Assembly (NCBI GenBank): GCA_002726245.1
Contig: PBSM01000096.1
Location: forward strand, 1 to 64,000
DNA: 64,000 bases
Direction: 5' to 3'
Origin: Planctomycetaceae bacterium
GTDB lineage: Bacteria; Planctomycetota; Planctomycetia; Pirellulales; Pirellulaceae
This document shows, one piece after another, positions 54,466 through 62,805 of this stretch. Below the pieces are notes generated by a model. It ran no database searches. It was not told the DNA's origin and saw only the letters and a program-made list of their open reading frames with translations. The translations under genes were made by a program, and so were the position numbers. Each line of letters opens with the position of its first letter. Within the stretch, counting starts at the first letter, position 1.

Positions 54466-55245
54466 ATGCGTTTCTTCGACACGCACTGCCATTTGGACGA
54501 TGAGCAGTTCGATCCCATTCGCGAGGATATTATCGCGCGGGCCGTCGAGGCTGGTGTGCGCCAGATGCTTGCTGTCGGCGTGACCGCTGAGTCCAGCCAG
54601 GCTTGTACTGAGTTAGCCGACAAATATGAGCCCGTTCTCGCAGCCGTCGGGATTCAGCCCAATTACTGTGTCGAAGCCAAGCCCGGAGACTGGGAAAGGA
54701 TCGTCGAGTTATCTCAATACCCGAACGTCGCGGCGTTGGGCGAGACAGGCTTGGACCGCTACTGGGATCATTCTCCTTTCGAGTTGCAGCAGGATTACTT
54801 CGATCGGCACCTTCGCCTGTCGCAACAAACGCAACTGCCATTCGTGGTTCACTTGCGAGATTGCGAAGAAGAGATCTTGCAGATGCTGCGCGAAGCGAGG
54901 TCGCGCGGGCGGCTGACCGGCATTATGCACTCGTTCACGGGCACGGAAGCCGGTGCGGCTGAATGTGTTGAATTGGGCTTACACATCAGTTTTGCTGGCA
55001 TGGTGACCTACAAGAAGTCAGAAGAGCTGCGCAACATCGCCGCGACGGTGCCCAGCGAGTGCATCTTGATCGAGACGGACGCTCCTTACTTGTCGCCGCA
55101 CCCCCGGCGCGGTCACCGACCCAACGAGCCCGCGCTCGTCGTTCACACCGCCGAGTGTCTCGCGGAGGTGCGCGGCGTCACGATTCAAGAGTTTGCACAG
55201 ACGACGACATTGACTGCTCAAGGTTTGTTGAGACGTCGAGGCTAG
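54466..55245 (+). CDS. tatD: TatD-family metal-dependent DNase
   Basis: A 259-residue TIM-barrel hydrolase. The metal ligands are visible as FDTHCHLDD (His7, His9), IGEIGLD-type GETGLD, FVVHLRDCEEE and ILIETDAPYLSPHP near the end. TatD/YcfH enzymes cut DNA from the 3' end and take part in repair and quality control. The length is normal. It is followed by 68 bases and the thioredoxin-like gene. Confidence 0.92.
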   Translation: MRFFDTHCHLDDEQFDPIREDIIARAVEAGVRQMLAVGVTAESSQACTELADKYEPVLAAVGIQPNYCVEAKPGDWERIVELSQYPNVAALGETGLDRYWDHSPFELQQDYFDRHLRLSQQTQLPFVVHLRDCEEEILQMLREARSRGRLTGIMHSFTGTEAGAAECVELGLHISFAGMVTYKKSEELRNIAATVPSECILIETDAPYLSPHPRRGHRPNEPALVVHTAECLAEVRGVTIQEFAQTTTLTAQGLLRRRG

Positions 55246-55313
55246 ACGGGCGCGAGAACACGTATTACACTCGCGACGATTAAACCATAACTCGCAATGA
55301 TGGGAGACAGACG

Positions 55314-55907
55314 ATGGTGAAGACTGCCAGCACAATGTTATCTCTGGGAACGACCGCCCCAGACTTCTCGCTTGTCAACGTCGATGGCCAAACCGTCTCT
55401 TTGGCCAACCTGAAGGGCTCCCAGGTGTTACTGGTCGTTTTTATGTGCAACCATTGTCCATTCGTAAAACACATCGCCACCGAACTGGCTCGCCTGGCAA
55501 TCGACTATCAACCGCAAGGCTTAGCGATGGTGGGCATCAATTCGAATGATGTCAGCTCTCACCCTGACGACTCACCTGAGCAGATGGTGCACGAGGCAGA
55601 ACTGCAGGGTTACACCTTCGCGTATCTCTTCGACGAAACGCAGGAAGTAGCGAAGGCCTACCGAGCCGCCTGTACTCCTGACTTCTTCCTCTTCGATGGC
55701 GAACAGAAACTGGCCTATCGGGGCCAACTCGATTCCAGTCGTCCGGGCAACGATGTCCTCGTGACCGGCAAAGATCTGCGGGCCGCGATCGATGCCGTGC
55801 TTGCCGGTGAAGCCGTTCCCGCTGACCAGACGCCGAGCATCGGCTGCAACATCAAATGGGCAGCCGAAAAGGAGCCCGAGTACTTCGACCCTGCGGGCGT
55901 AAGCTAA
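55314..55907 (+). CDS. Thioredoxin-family (AhpC/TSA-like) protein
   Basis: A 197-residue thioredoxin-fold protein without signal peptide. The active site is CNHCP (Cys45, Cys48). FSLVNVDGQTVSLANLKGS before it and VAKAYRAACTPDFFLFDGEQKLAYRGQLDSSRP (in pieces, with the cis-Pro TPDF) after it are typical of the Prx-like thioredoxin group common in planctomycetes. It probably acts as a disulfide reductase or peroxidase. GGGAGA precedes the ATG. Confidence 0.88.
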   Translation: MVKTASTMLSLGTTAPDFSLVNVDGQTVSLANLKGSQVLLVVFMCNHCPFVKHIATELARLAIDYQPQGLAMVGINSNDVSSHPDDSPEQMVHEAELQGYTFAYLFDETQEVAKAYRAACTPDFFLFDGEQKLAYRGQLDSSRPGNDVLVTGKDLRAAIDAVLAGEAVPADQTPSIGCNIKWAAEKEPEYFDPAGVS

Positions 55908-56028
55908 GTCTGTTTGAATCTGAGACTTGATGCACGGCGTTTCGACGACAAGATGCTTTCAACGATAGCAGACCAACTCACTCTTCCGCCGACCTGCGCA
56001 AGCGACTAGTATTCCGCGCGACCCTTTA

Positions 56029-57050
56029 TTGACACGCGGGGTTCGATGGATTGGGCCCTATATCGCCACGGAGGGCGACTTTAACAGCGCGCAACCCACC
56101 GCCCGACCTAAGCTTACTGTCGCAGTGATCGTGCGCGATGCAGCGGCCGCACTGCGTGAAACCCTTTCTTCGATCCAGGCGATTGCTGACGAGATCGTCG
56201 TCGCTGATACGGGCTCGGCGACAACTCCCCGGCCGTGGCCAAAGAGTTCGGCGCGAAAGTCCTTGAAACTCCGTGGCAGAACGACTTCTCGGCTGCTCGT
56301 AATTTCTGCCTCTCGCACGTAATGGGCGATTGGGTGTTGTGGCTAGATGCCGGAGAAACGCTTTCAGCTTCGGATGCCGAAACGATTCGGCAAGCCGTGA
56401 AGTACGTCGCCCAGTTCGACGTGCGTTTTCGCGATCCTTGTCGATGTTCCACCGAATGGACCGAATGCTGCCGCCGAACAGATCGCTCAAGTTCGCTTGT
56501 TCCCCAAGCACGCACAGATTCGGTTTACGGGCAAAGTTCGCGAGTCGATCGACCAGGCTTTCACTTCTCTGTCTCTGATAGTGGAGCCGCTGCAGGTCTG
56601 CATTCATCGGTCAAGCCGGGAACACGATTCAAAGGCCAAGGAAACCAAAGCACGTCGCAACATTCGCATCGCCGAGGCCGAGATCACCGAAGCGGGCGTG
56701 CAGCCGAGGCTGCTGAATTGTTTGGGAGACGCCTTTCAGACATTGAAGGATAACGACCGCTCTGTTCAGTTCTTTCGCCACGCCCTGCAGGCGAGCGAGC
56801 CTGGTTCGACCGGCATGCTCGAAGCGTACTACGGGATCATCACGTCGCTGGACGACGACCCCCGGCACGACGAACAGCAGCTCGCTGTCTGTGTGAAGGC
56901 CATTGAGGTCTTTCCGACCGACGCGCAACTGCTGTGCGCGATGGGCGGCTACTTGCAGCGCCAGGGGCAAACCGAGTTGGCCATGAAGGCGTATCACACT
57001 GCGTATCAATTCGGTCAAGTAAACCCTGGCGTGTGGCACGTTGGTTGCGT
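56029..57050 (+). pseudogene. Glycosyltransferase family 2 / TPR gene with two frameshifts and lost 3' end
   Basis: The three frames join as one protein: LTVAVIVRDAAAALRETLSS and IADEIVVADTGS (GT2 start), then after a shift near 56218 AVAKEFGAKVLETPWQNDFSA and GDWVLWLDAGETL, then after a second shift near 56420 LVDVPPNGPNAAAEQIAQVR and TPR-like helices to about 57045. It then runs into antisense of the TadG-like gene instead of a normal stop. GT2 enzymes transfer sugars from nucleotide donors; here the catalytic DxD-containing region is split over frames, so no active enzyme is expected. Confidence 0.75.
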
Positions 57051-57070
57051 TCACGAGATTAGTCCGTCAT

Positions 57071-58112
57071 CTACTCCACCAGCAACAAGGGACGTTTCGC
57101 GGCGATCTCGCGGAAGACGCGTTTCAGCTCCTTCTTTTGCTGCGAGACACTGCCGGCGACGTGGTAGTGAACGCCTGTGGTCGTATTGGCGATTTCGCGC
57201 ATGATAGCTCGATCGGAGTTCACGCTGAAACTGATCGCAACAATCGGGATACCAGCTCGCGCACAAGCGGCCGCTTCGTCACGAACGTACTGAAATGGGG
57301 CGCGATTCAGTGGGCGATTCGCCATCCCGTCGGTCATCACAACCATCAACTTCTTCGTGCCTTGCCGAGCGTTGTTGGTTAGCTCGACTCTTCCTCGTTC
57401 CATGCCTTCGCCCATGTTCGTCCAATCGCCAGCCGAACGCCCGCACACGTCTCGGAGCAAGTCAGGCAGATCGAACGTCAAGCCTTGCGCCAGCGAGCCG
57501 TTCGTGGATATAGACCGAGAAGCCGACGCGGTCGTTGGCTCTTGACTGTTGCAGCACGGAGATAAACACGGCGACGGCGTCCTTCAAGGCTCCGATCTTG
57601 TTAGACGAGTTCATCGAGCCGGAGTAGTCCAGAACGAGCATGATGTCGCGCGGCTGATAGGTCGCAACGGCGGATGCACCCATCTTGAAACTGTCGTGCT
57701 TGAACACTTTTCCGAAGAAGTGCGGTGCGTTCGAGCGATCGGCGACGACTTTCACGGCGTTCAACGGCTCTTGGCCCTTCGCGAACGAACGATTACTTCG
57801 GTTCCAGTGACCAAACTCGACGGTCGTCGCGATGTCGCTTTTCTTGACCGTACCATTCGTTCGCGCGTTGCGTTGGACGTAATCGATCGCGGACTTCCGC
57901 GCATGCTGCCGACCACGAGGCAGTTCGCCAACGCCGGCGAGCGCGCCTGCATCGACCGCCGCTTGCATGTCGGTGCGCACTGTTAGCATGAAACCGATAT
58001 CGATCGCTGCCGCCACGAGCGCGAGCATAGCAACTAACGCGACAGCCGCCAGAACAGCGATCGCTCCCTTGCGCGGACGGGTGATTCCAGAGACTTGATC
58101 AGCGCGCAGCAT
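57071..58112 (-). pseudogene. TadG-like protein with von Willebrand A domain, frameshifted
   Basis: ATG at 58110-58112 (strong GGGAGAGAG site) begins a TadE/TadG-like protein: RKGAIAVLAAVALVAMLALVAAAID is the membrane anchor, followed by AAVDAGALAGVGEL. A vWA domain follows (DIMLVLDYSGSMNSSNKIGALK, with the DxSxS metal site). Near 57507 the frame changes (VGFSVYI to TNGSLAQGLTFDLPDLL), then it continues to 57071 (MVVMTDGMANRPL). One extra base would explain it. Such proteins accompany Tad pili or act at the cell surface. Confidence 0.75.
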
Positions 58113-58314
58113 GAGACTCTCTCCCAAAAGCAGGCAAGAAGGTAAGTGGCAGCCGGCAAGGCGGCAGAACCCAGCGACGAACCAAGCCTTGTGAATGCAG
58201 ATTAGATGCAAGAGAGCTCTTTGTCTCGCTTCACTTTACTGCTCGCTGGCAGTCCGTCGGATATGCAACCGCGTTGCGAATAGGCAACACGATGTCGTTC
58301 GGTAACTTCCGAGG

Positions 58315-59223
58315 CTACCGGTTCTGGAAGCGAACGGCTTGCTCGATGATGTCGATGCCGACCAATCGGCTCCAGGCCTCGATCGCTTTGGTGAACATTT
58401 GACCGGGCGCGCCGCCACCGATCGGCTGACCATCGACTGCCGACACCGGGAGCAAACACGGTGACGTGCTGCTGAGAATCACCTCGTCGGCGGACTGCAG
58501 ATCCTCGACGGTCAGAGTGCGGTGGGAAAAGGACGTTTTCAGTTCCGCAGTGAGGTCTTCCAAAGTCGCTGCGCTCACACCGGGCAAGATCTTCTCGCGG
58601 GGTGGCGAGACGAAACCTTCGCCGTCGCGATAGATCACGATGTTCGCGGTCGAAGCTTCGGTGACAGTGCCTGTTTGATCGAGCAGCAAAGCTCGGGCAT
58701 CCGGATCGATCCGCCGGGCTCGTTGGTCGGCCAAGTAATAGTGCATACGGCTACGGCATTTCAGCTCAAGCGGCCAGCAATCACCCGGAACTTGCCGAAT
58801 GTTCGTGACCACAAGTTTCTGGCCGCTACTGTACTTTTCGGCCCAAAAACGAAACGGCACAGGAAACGTATGCATCGCGATGGTGGGCGCGTTCGAGCTG
58901 GCCGGTGCCATGGCGAGATAGGCACCAGGAGTGACGAACAGACAAAGCCCGAGATCGTCCCCGGAAGCCAGCAGGCCATGATTGTGCCCGGCCAGTTCTT
59001 CCGCGGCAGCAGCCAGTGAATCGACGTCGATGCTGAAAACACCAACGACATCCAGTGACCGGCGGAGACGTTGCAAGTGCTCGGCCAAACGGAACAGGCG
59101 GCCGTTAAAGGTTCGCAGTTGTTCGGCAATTGTGACGCCTTGGACGAACCCCGCGTCCCACACGGGAAGTGACAGTTCACTGGCGGGAAGGAGTTGCCCG
59201 TTTAGATAGGCGAGAGGTTCCAT
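58315..59223 (-). CDS. Class IV aminotransferase
   Basis: A 302-residue PLP enzyme of fold type IV (branched-chain / D-amino acid aminotransferase / aminodeoxychorismate lyase group). It starts MEPLAYLNGQLLPASELSLP with the usual WDAGFVQGVTI segment. The PLP Lys lies in LELKCRSRM (Lys155), and GTVTEASTANIVIY and PPREKILPGVSA are conserved. The substrate cannot be read: it could be an amino-acid transaminase or the PabC-type lyase. No pathway neighbours are present. Confidence 0.87.
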   Translation of the reverse strand: MEPLAYLNGQLLPASELSLPVWDAGFVQGVTIAEQLRTFNGRLFRLAEHLQRLRRSLDVVGVFSIDVDSLAAAAEELAGHNHGLLASGDDLGLCLFVTPGAYLAMAPASSNAPTIAMHTFPVPFRFWAEKYSSGQKLVVTNIRQVPGDCWPLELKCRSRMHYYLADQRARRIDPDARALLLDQTGTVTEASTANIVIYRDGEGFVSPPREKILPGVSAATLEDLTAELKTSFSHRTLTVEDLQSADEVILSSTSPCLLPVSAVDGQPIGGGAPGQMFTKAIEAWSRLVGIDIIEQAVRFQNR

Positions 59224-59292
59224 CGAGCGATCTCACGGAGGGAGTAGTGCCACCTCCAATCTAAACGCCCGACGACGATTTCCCAATCCCCG

Positions 59293-60276
59293 TTACCAGT
59301 CGAGAAGTACCTGGCGCGCTTCTTCCATGACACGATCTGAACGGAAGTAATTCGCTTCGGCATGCGATTTCCCAACGCTGGAGCGAACGTCGGATTGCTC
59401 GATCAAAGTAGCCAGTGACACATCGTCGTACATGCCCGTATACCCTAGGGCCGCAGGCCGCCCGTGCTTCTCAATCAGGTGATATCGCTTTAGGACCGGA
59501 TCCTTTGAGTTGTACTGGATAAGCAGGTGTTCGATTTGGCTTGTTGCGAGCTCGTGGCAACCGTTCGCGTATAGCCAATTGTTGTGAAGCGCGGCTGCCA
59601 TGAAGGCAACTTGCATCGATCCGCCCGGTCGCTGCAAGCCAGGAGGCAACGTGCAGCCGGCGAGTTCTCCCCCTGACAGAACGTGCAGCGCGCCCGAGGT
59701 TACGCGAGCACCATAGCTATAGCCGACGATGCTGATCGGGGAATTGTTGCCGAGGTGGCCAAGCAGCCAGGCAAAATAGTGTGCCTCGCCGCTGGTGTGT
59801 ACTGCCTTGGCGCGCACATCGCGAACTTGCCCTTTGATCTTATCGCTGGGCCACGACCAAATCACAAACCGCGTCGGGCGAGCCTTGCTGCAATCGAAAA
59901 GACCGTGATAAGCATCCCAACCGCGGCGAATGGCATCGCACGCATCCACGCGATTCCCGTGCAAATAAAACAACGTAGGCTGATCCGCTGTTTGACTGTT
60001 CAGAAAATCATCCAGCGTTGAATCGATCCATTCGTCTTCGCCAATCGATCGCTTGATCCGAAGATCGACGTCCTGTTCCTGCTTGTGCAAACACTCGCAT
60101 CCCAAGTGCCGCGTCGAAATGAGCCACACGTCATCGGCTCGCGTCTCCCGGCAATCAATCTCACATATCGACTGCTGCTCCGGCGAGGCTGACTCGGCCT
60201 GGGCGCTTGCCTGACCAAGTAGAACAAGCAGCGTTCCGAAGAGATACCAGGAGTTCTTTCTTTCCGCAACGCTCAT
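59293..60276 (-). CDS. Exported alpha/beta hydrolase
   Basis: A 327-residue protein with a signal peptide (LFGTLLVLLGQASAQA, cleavage near residue 27). FYLHGNRVDACDA (HGNR at 106-109) and GYSYGAR (Ser187) give the oxyanion and nucleophile of the alpha/beta-hydrolase fold. There are about eight Cys in the mature part, fitting a secreted protein with disulfides. The substrate is unknown. A divergent lipoprotein gene lies 236 bases away. Confidence 0.78.
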   Translation of the reverse strand: MSVAERKNSWYLFGTLLVLLGQASAQAESASPEQQSICEIDCRETRADDVWLISTRHLGCECLHKQEQDVDLRIKRSIGEDEWIDSTLDDFLNSQTADQPTLFYLHGNRVDACDAIRRGWDAYHGLFDCSKARPTRFVIWSWPSDKIKGQVRDVRAKAVHTSGEAHYFAWLLGHLGNNSPISIVGYSYGARVTSGALHVLSGGELAGCTLPPGLQRPGGSMQVAFMAAALHNNWLYANGCHELATSQIEHLLIQYNSKDPVLKRYHLIEKHGRPAALGYTGMYDDVSLATLIEQSDVRSSVGKSHAEANYFRSDRVMEEARQVLLDW

Positions 60277-60410
60277 GTGGTCGGAGTCGTTGGTGTGTAG
60301 CTACTAATTGCGTCAGATGTCAATCGCCAGCCAAGAGTAGCTTTTTCTGAACGTGATGCGTTGGAGAAACGCGACACGATTAGCAAAAAAAAATCGGACG
60401 TTGAATTTGC

Positions 60411-60429
60411 ACATCACGGCGCGTGATGT
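60411..60429. promoter_or_regulatory. 19-base perfect palindrome upstream of a lipoprotein gene
   Basis: ACATCACG-GCG-CGTGATGT is an exact inverted repeat with a 3-base centre, 83 bases before the lipoprotein start and near the start of the divergent hydrolase gene. It has the form of a dimeric regulator's operator. No regulator is identified. Confidence 0.4.
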
Positions 60430-60512
60430 AGAGTTGCGTGGCCGCAGGGTCTCCATGCGATTCAGGCCACACAATGAGAAGCTTTACGATGTCCCCTCTC
60501 GGAGAATTTACT

Positions 60513-60740
60513 ATGAAGAGGCTCGCGATTCTGACGATCATCGTGGTGACGACGATCGCAACACCCGGCTGTTGCCGGTCGTGGTCGCTCTTCCGCTGGA
60601 ACCAAGGCGACGCCTGCAATACATGTAGCAGCAGCGGCGATTTCGGCTCCTATCAATCGGGTCCGATCTACGAAGGAGGCCTCCTTCCGCCTCCGTCTAA
60701 CGTGTTGCCAGGCCCAGTGTCGCAACAAAGCGGAAGCTAA
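60513..60740 (+). CDS. Small lipoprotein
   Basis: A 75-residue protein. MKRLAILTIIVVTTIATPGCC has a lipoprotein signal with an ATPGC lipobox. The mature part is short and rich in Ser, Gly and Pro (CNTCSSSGDFGSYQ, LLPPPSNVLPGP), with several Cys. GGAG lies 8 bases before the ATG. The frame is open upstream to 60438 but lacks a good start. The function is unknown. Confidence 0.65.
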   Translation: MKRLAILTIIVVTTIATPGCCRSWSLFRWNQGDACNTCSSSGDFGSYQSGPIYEGGLLPPPSNVLPGPVSQQSGS

Positions 60741-60957
60741 CGACTTTCATCACCCCTCCCCTCGGTGATGTGACCCGCTGCGGGAAGTACGCGCCATCCT
60801 GAACGCGTCTTCTCTCGGCGGGTCTTTTCGTGCGCGTGTTCTTTTCACCACCGGCCGTTCCCGTGAGTAGAATGGACTTTGGTATGTCCTTTGCATGCTA
60901 AGGCCACATCCTCTACGACAAGCACGCATCGAAGACCTCGCACCGAGGAGAGCATCC

Positions 60958-61902
60958 GTGAGAATCGTTACTGCCGTTGCCATCTGCGTACTCGCAATTA
61001 CGTCCACCGCGCAAGCTCAGCTTGAATTGGAAAGCGAGAACGGAATCAAACTCGACAAGGAGCTGACTCAGCGATGGAAAGTGGGCATGTCCATCACGGC
61101 GGCGGCTGGGCCGTGTGGTGGGATCTACGGAACTGCGACGGTGCCAACCGACTGGCCGGAACAGCGAGTCCGCGTTGTTGAAGAAGATTTCTCGTCAGAA
61201 GTCAGCAACGTCAAATATCGGACGCTGGACAACGGTGTGAAGCAAATGCTGGTCTCGATCGCTCGACTGGAAGCGGGAAGAGAAGCTCATGCGTTCGTGA
61301 CGTTTGAAGTCACGAAGAGTTCGATCCTGGCCCCGGATGATCCAACGCAGTTCAAGATACCTAAACGTGTCCCTCGCGACATCGGCAAGTTCATGGCTCC
61401 GAGCCCGTTTATCGAGAGCCGGCATCCCAAGATCAAATCGCTCGCCCGCGACCTCGTCAAAGACAAGGAAAACGCGTGGGAGAAGGTCGAGTCGATGTAT
61501 GATTGGGTTCGCGAGAACGTCGAGTATGTCAACGGACCGCTCAAGGGTGCGATGGCGGCTTTGAAAGACAGGAACGGCGACTGCGAAGAACTTACTTCGC
61601 TATTCATTGCTGTCTGCCGAGCGAATCGCATCCCGGCTCGGACGGTTTGGATCCCTGGACATTGCTATCCCGAGTTCTACTTGCACGACAAAGACGGCAC
61701 CGGGCACTGGATCCCGTGCCAAGCGGCCGGCACGCGTGACTTTGGCAGCATGCCCGATCATCGCCCGATTCTCCAGAAGGGCGACAACTACCGCGTGCCC
61801 GAGAAGCGAAAACCTCAGCGTTACGTGGCGGAGTTTCTCAAGATCGATTCCGCCGGCGGCAAGCCACAGGTCAAGTTCGTGCGAGAGTTAGCTGGCGGTT
61901 AG
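60958..61902 (+). CDS. Exported transglutaminase-like (cysteine protease fold) protein
   Basis: A 314-residue protein from GTG at 60958, preceded by GAGGAGAG, with a signal peptide (RIVTAVAICVLAITSTAQAQ). The transglutaminase-core signature is clear: WVRENVEYVNGP, then NGDCEELTSLFIAVCRANRIPAR with catalytic Cys209, and GHCYPEFY with His235, followed by an Asp in the HDKDGTGHW region. These proteins are usually periplasmic peptidases or amidases; the partner is unknown. A hairpin repeat follows the stop. Confidence 0.85.
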   Translation: MRIVTAVAICVLAITSTAQAQLELESENGIKLDKELTQRWKVGMSITAAAGPCGGIYGTATVPTDWPEQRVRVVEEDFSSEVSNVKYRTLDNGVKQMLVSIARLEAGREAHAFVTFEVTKSSILAPDDPTQFKIPKRVPRDIGKFMAPSPFIESRHPKIKSLARDLVKDKENAWEKVESMYDWVRENVEYVNGPLKGAMAALKDRNGDCEELTSLFIAVCRANRIPARTVWIPGHCYPEFYLHDKDGTGHWIPCQAAGTRDFGSMPDHRPILQKGDNYRVPEKRKPQRYVAEFLKIDSAGGKPQVKFVRELAGG

Positions 61903-61906
61903 TTGG

Positions 61907-61972
61907 TTGGAGTCCCGCCTTTAGGCGGCTAGTCCCGAAGTCTGAACGAACCGCCTAAAGATGGGACTCCAG
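61907..61972. repeat. Inverted repeat between convergent genes, copy 2
   Basis: Arms 61907-61928 (TTGGAGTCCC..TTTAGGCGG) and 61951-61972 (CCGCC..GGGACTCCAG) pair with two or three mismatches. It is the same sequence type as 30124-30229 and lies between the transglutaminase and hemerythrin-like gene ends. Confidence 0.7.
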
Positions 61973-61975
61973 CGA

Positions 61976-62458
61976 CTAATCACCAACTCCAATATCGTTG
62001 TCATACTCTTCCAAGATTAACTGGTTCTCAGCGCGCTCATGCTGTTGGAAGCGGTCGTCAAAGGCCCGAAACTGCCTGGCCGATTCCAAGATCAACCGGC
62101 CATTGTTCGAGGCGAGTAAGAGCTGCTCGGCGAACTCGGTCAGCGCTACCGCCGACAAGTAAAGATCGCGATGCTCGGCGCGCAGTCGTTCCGCTTGCTC
62201 ACAAAGCCGCGGAGCGACTTCGACCGGATCGTCAAAGTAGCCGTAGGCCTCTTCGAGCGCGAAGTGCAACGCCAGTTGATCGCGAAGCTGTTCGATCAAG
62301 CCGAAGAACCGGCGCGGTGCGGCATAGATCATGGCTGGCTCGTGCGACATCCGTCTGGCATTGGAGAGCAGTCGCCAGAGATCTTGGTTAACGTCCTTGA
62401 TCTCCTGCAGAAAGGCCGCATTGACCGTAACCGTTCCGGTCATCGTTACAGTGGCCAT
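61976..62458 (-). CDS. Hemerythrin-like (HHE) protein
   Basis: A 160-residue helical protein. His39, LHFALEE (His65, Glu69), LRAEHRDLY (His96) and a final QQHERAENQLILEEYDND are spaced as in hemerythrin-like cation-binding (HHE) proteins, which bind a di-iron centre and O2 or NO. There is no signal peptide. The ribosome site is very strong (AAGGAGG, 6 bases before ATG), suggesting good expression. Confidence 0.75.
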   Translation of the reverse strand: MATVTMTGTVTVNAAFLQEIKDVNQDLWRLLSNARRMSHEPAMIYAAPRRFFGLIEQLRDQLALHFALEEAYGYFDDPVEVAPRLCEQAERLRAEHRDLYLSAVALTEFAEQLLLASNNGRLILESARQFRAFDDRFQQHERAENQLILEEYDNDIGVGD

Positions 62459-62805
62459 CGTATCCTCCTTTCGTCCGCCGTCGGCAAGTCGATCCGATCA
62501 GCGGGACCCGACTGACTGTTTGCCATCCTTGCCGCTCACGAAATGATTCATCATTCCGGACAGGAGGAAGAGTGAACCCGCCATGCAAGTGAAGCCTTGT
62601 CATGATGAGGACGTTGGCGAATCGACTCAATCGCCCTCAGGCTAAGACATCACTATGAGCGAGTCAAGCTTTTTCGCTCCAGATGCAAAAGGATCGCGAC
62701 AACTGCGTGCTGGCGGACACCCCGAAAAACGCCCGCTACCCCGTTAATATCACCAGGATGCGCCAGATGTACGGGCACACCGGGACAAAAGATGCATCCG
62801 ATCTG
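62459..62805. other. Intergenic region without recognised features
   Basis: I find no gene or repeat that I can support. A short plus-strand frame (62683-62889) overlaps the DUF1501 gene antisense and has no protein-like content. Confidence 0.45.

Noticed and set aside
55314-55907. Second selenoprotein candidate
   Set aside because: The thioredoxin-like protein has an ordinary CNHC active site and no in-frame TGA.
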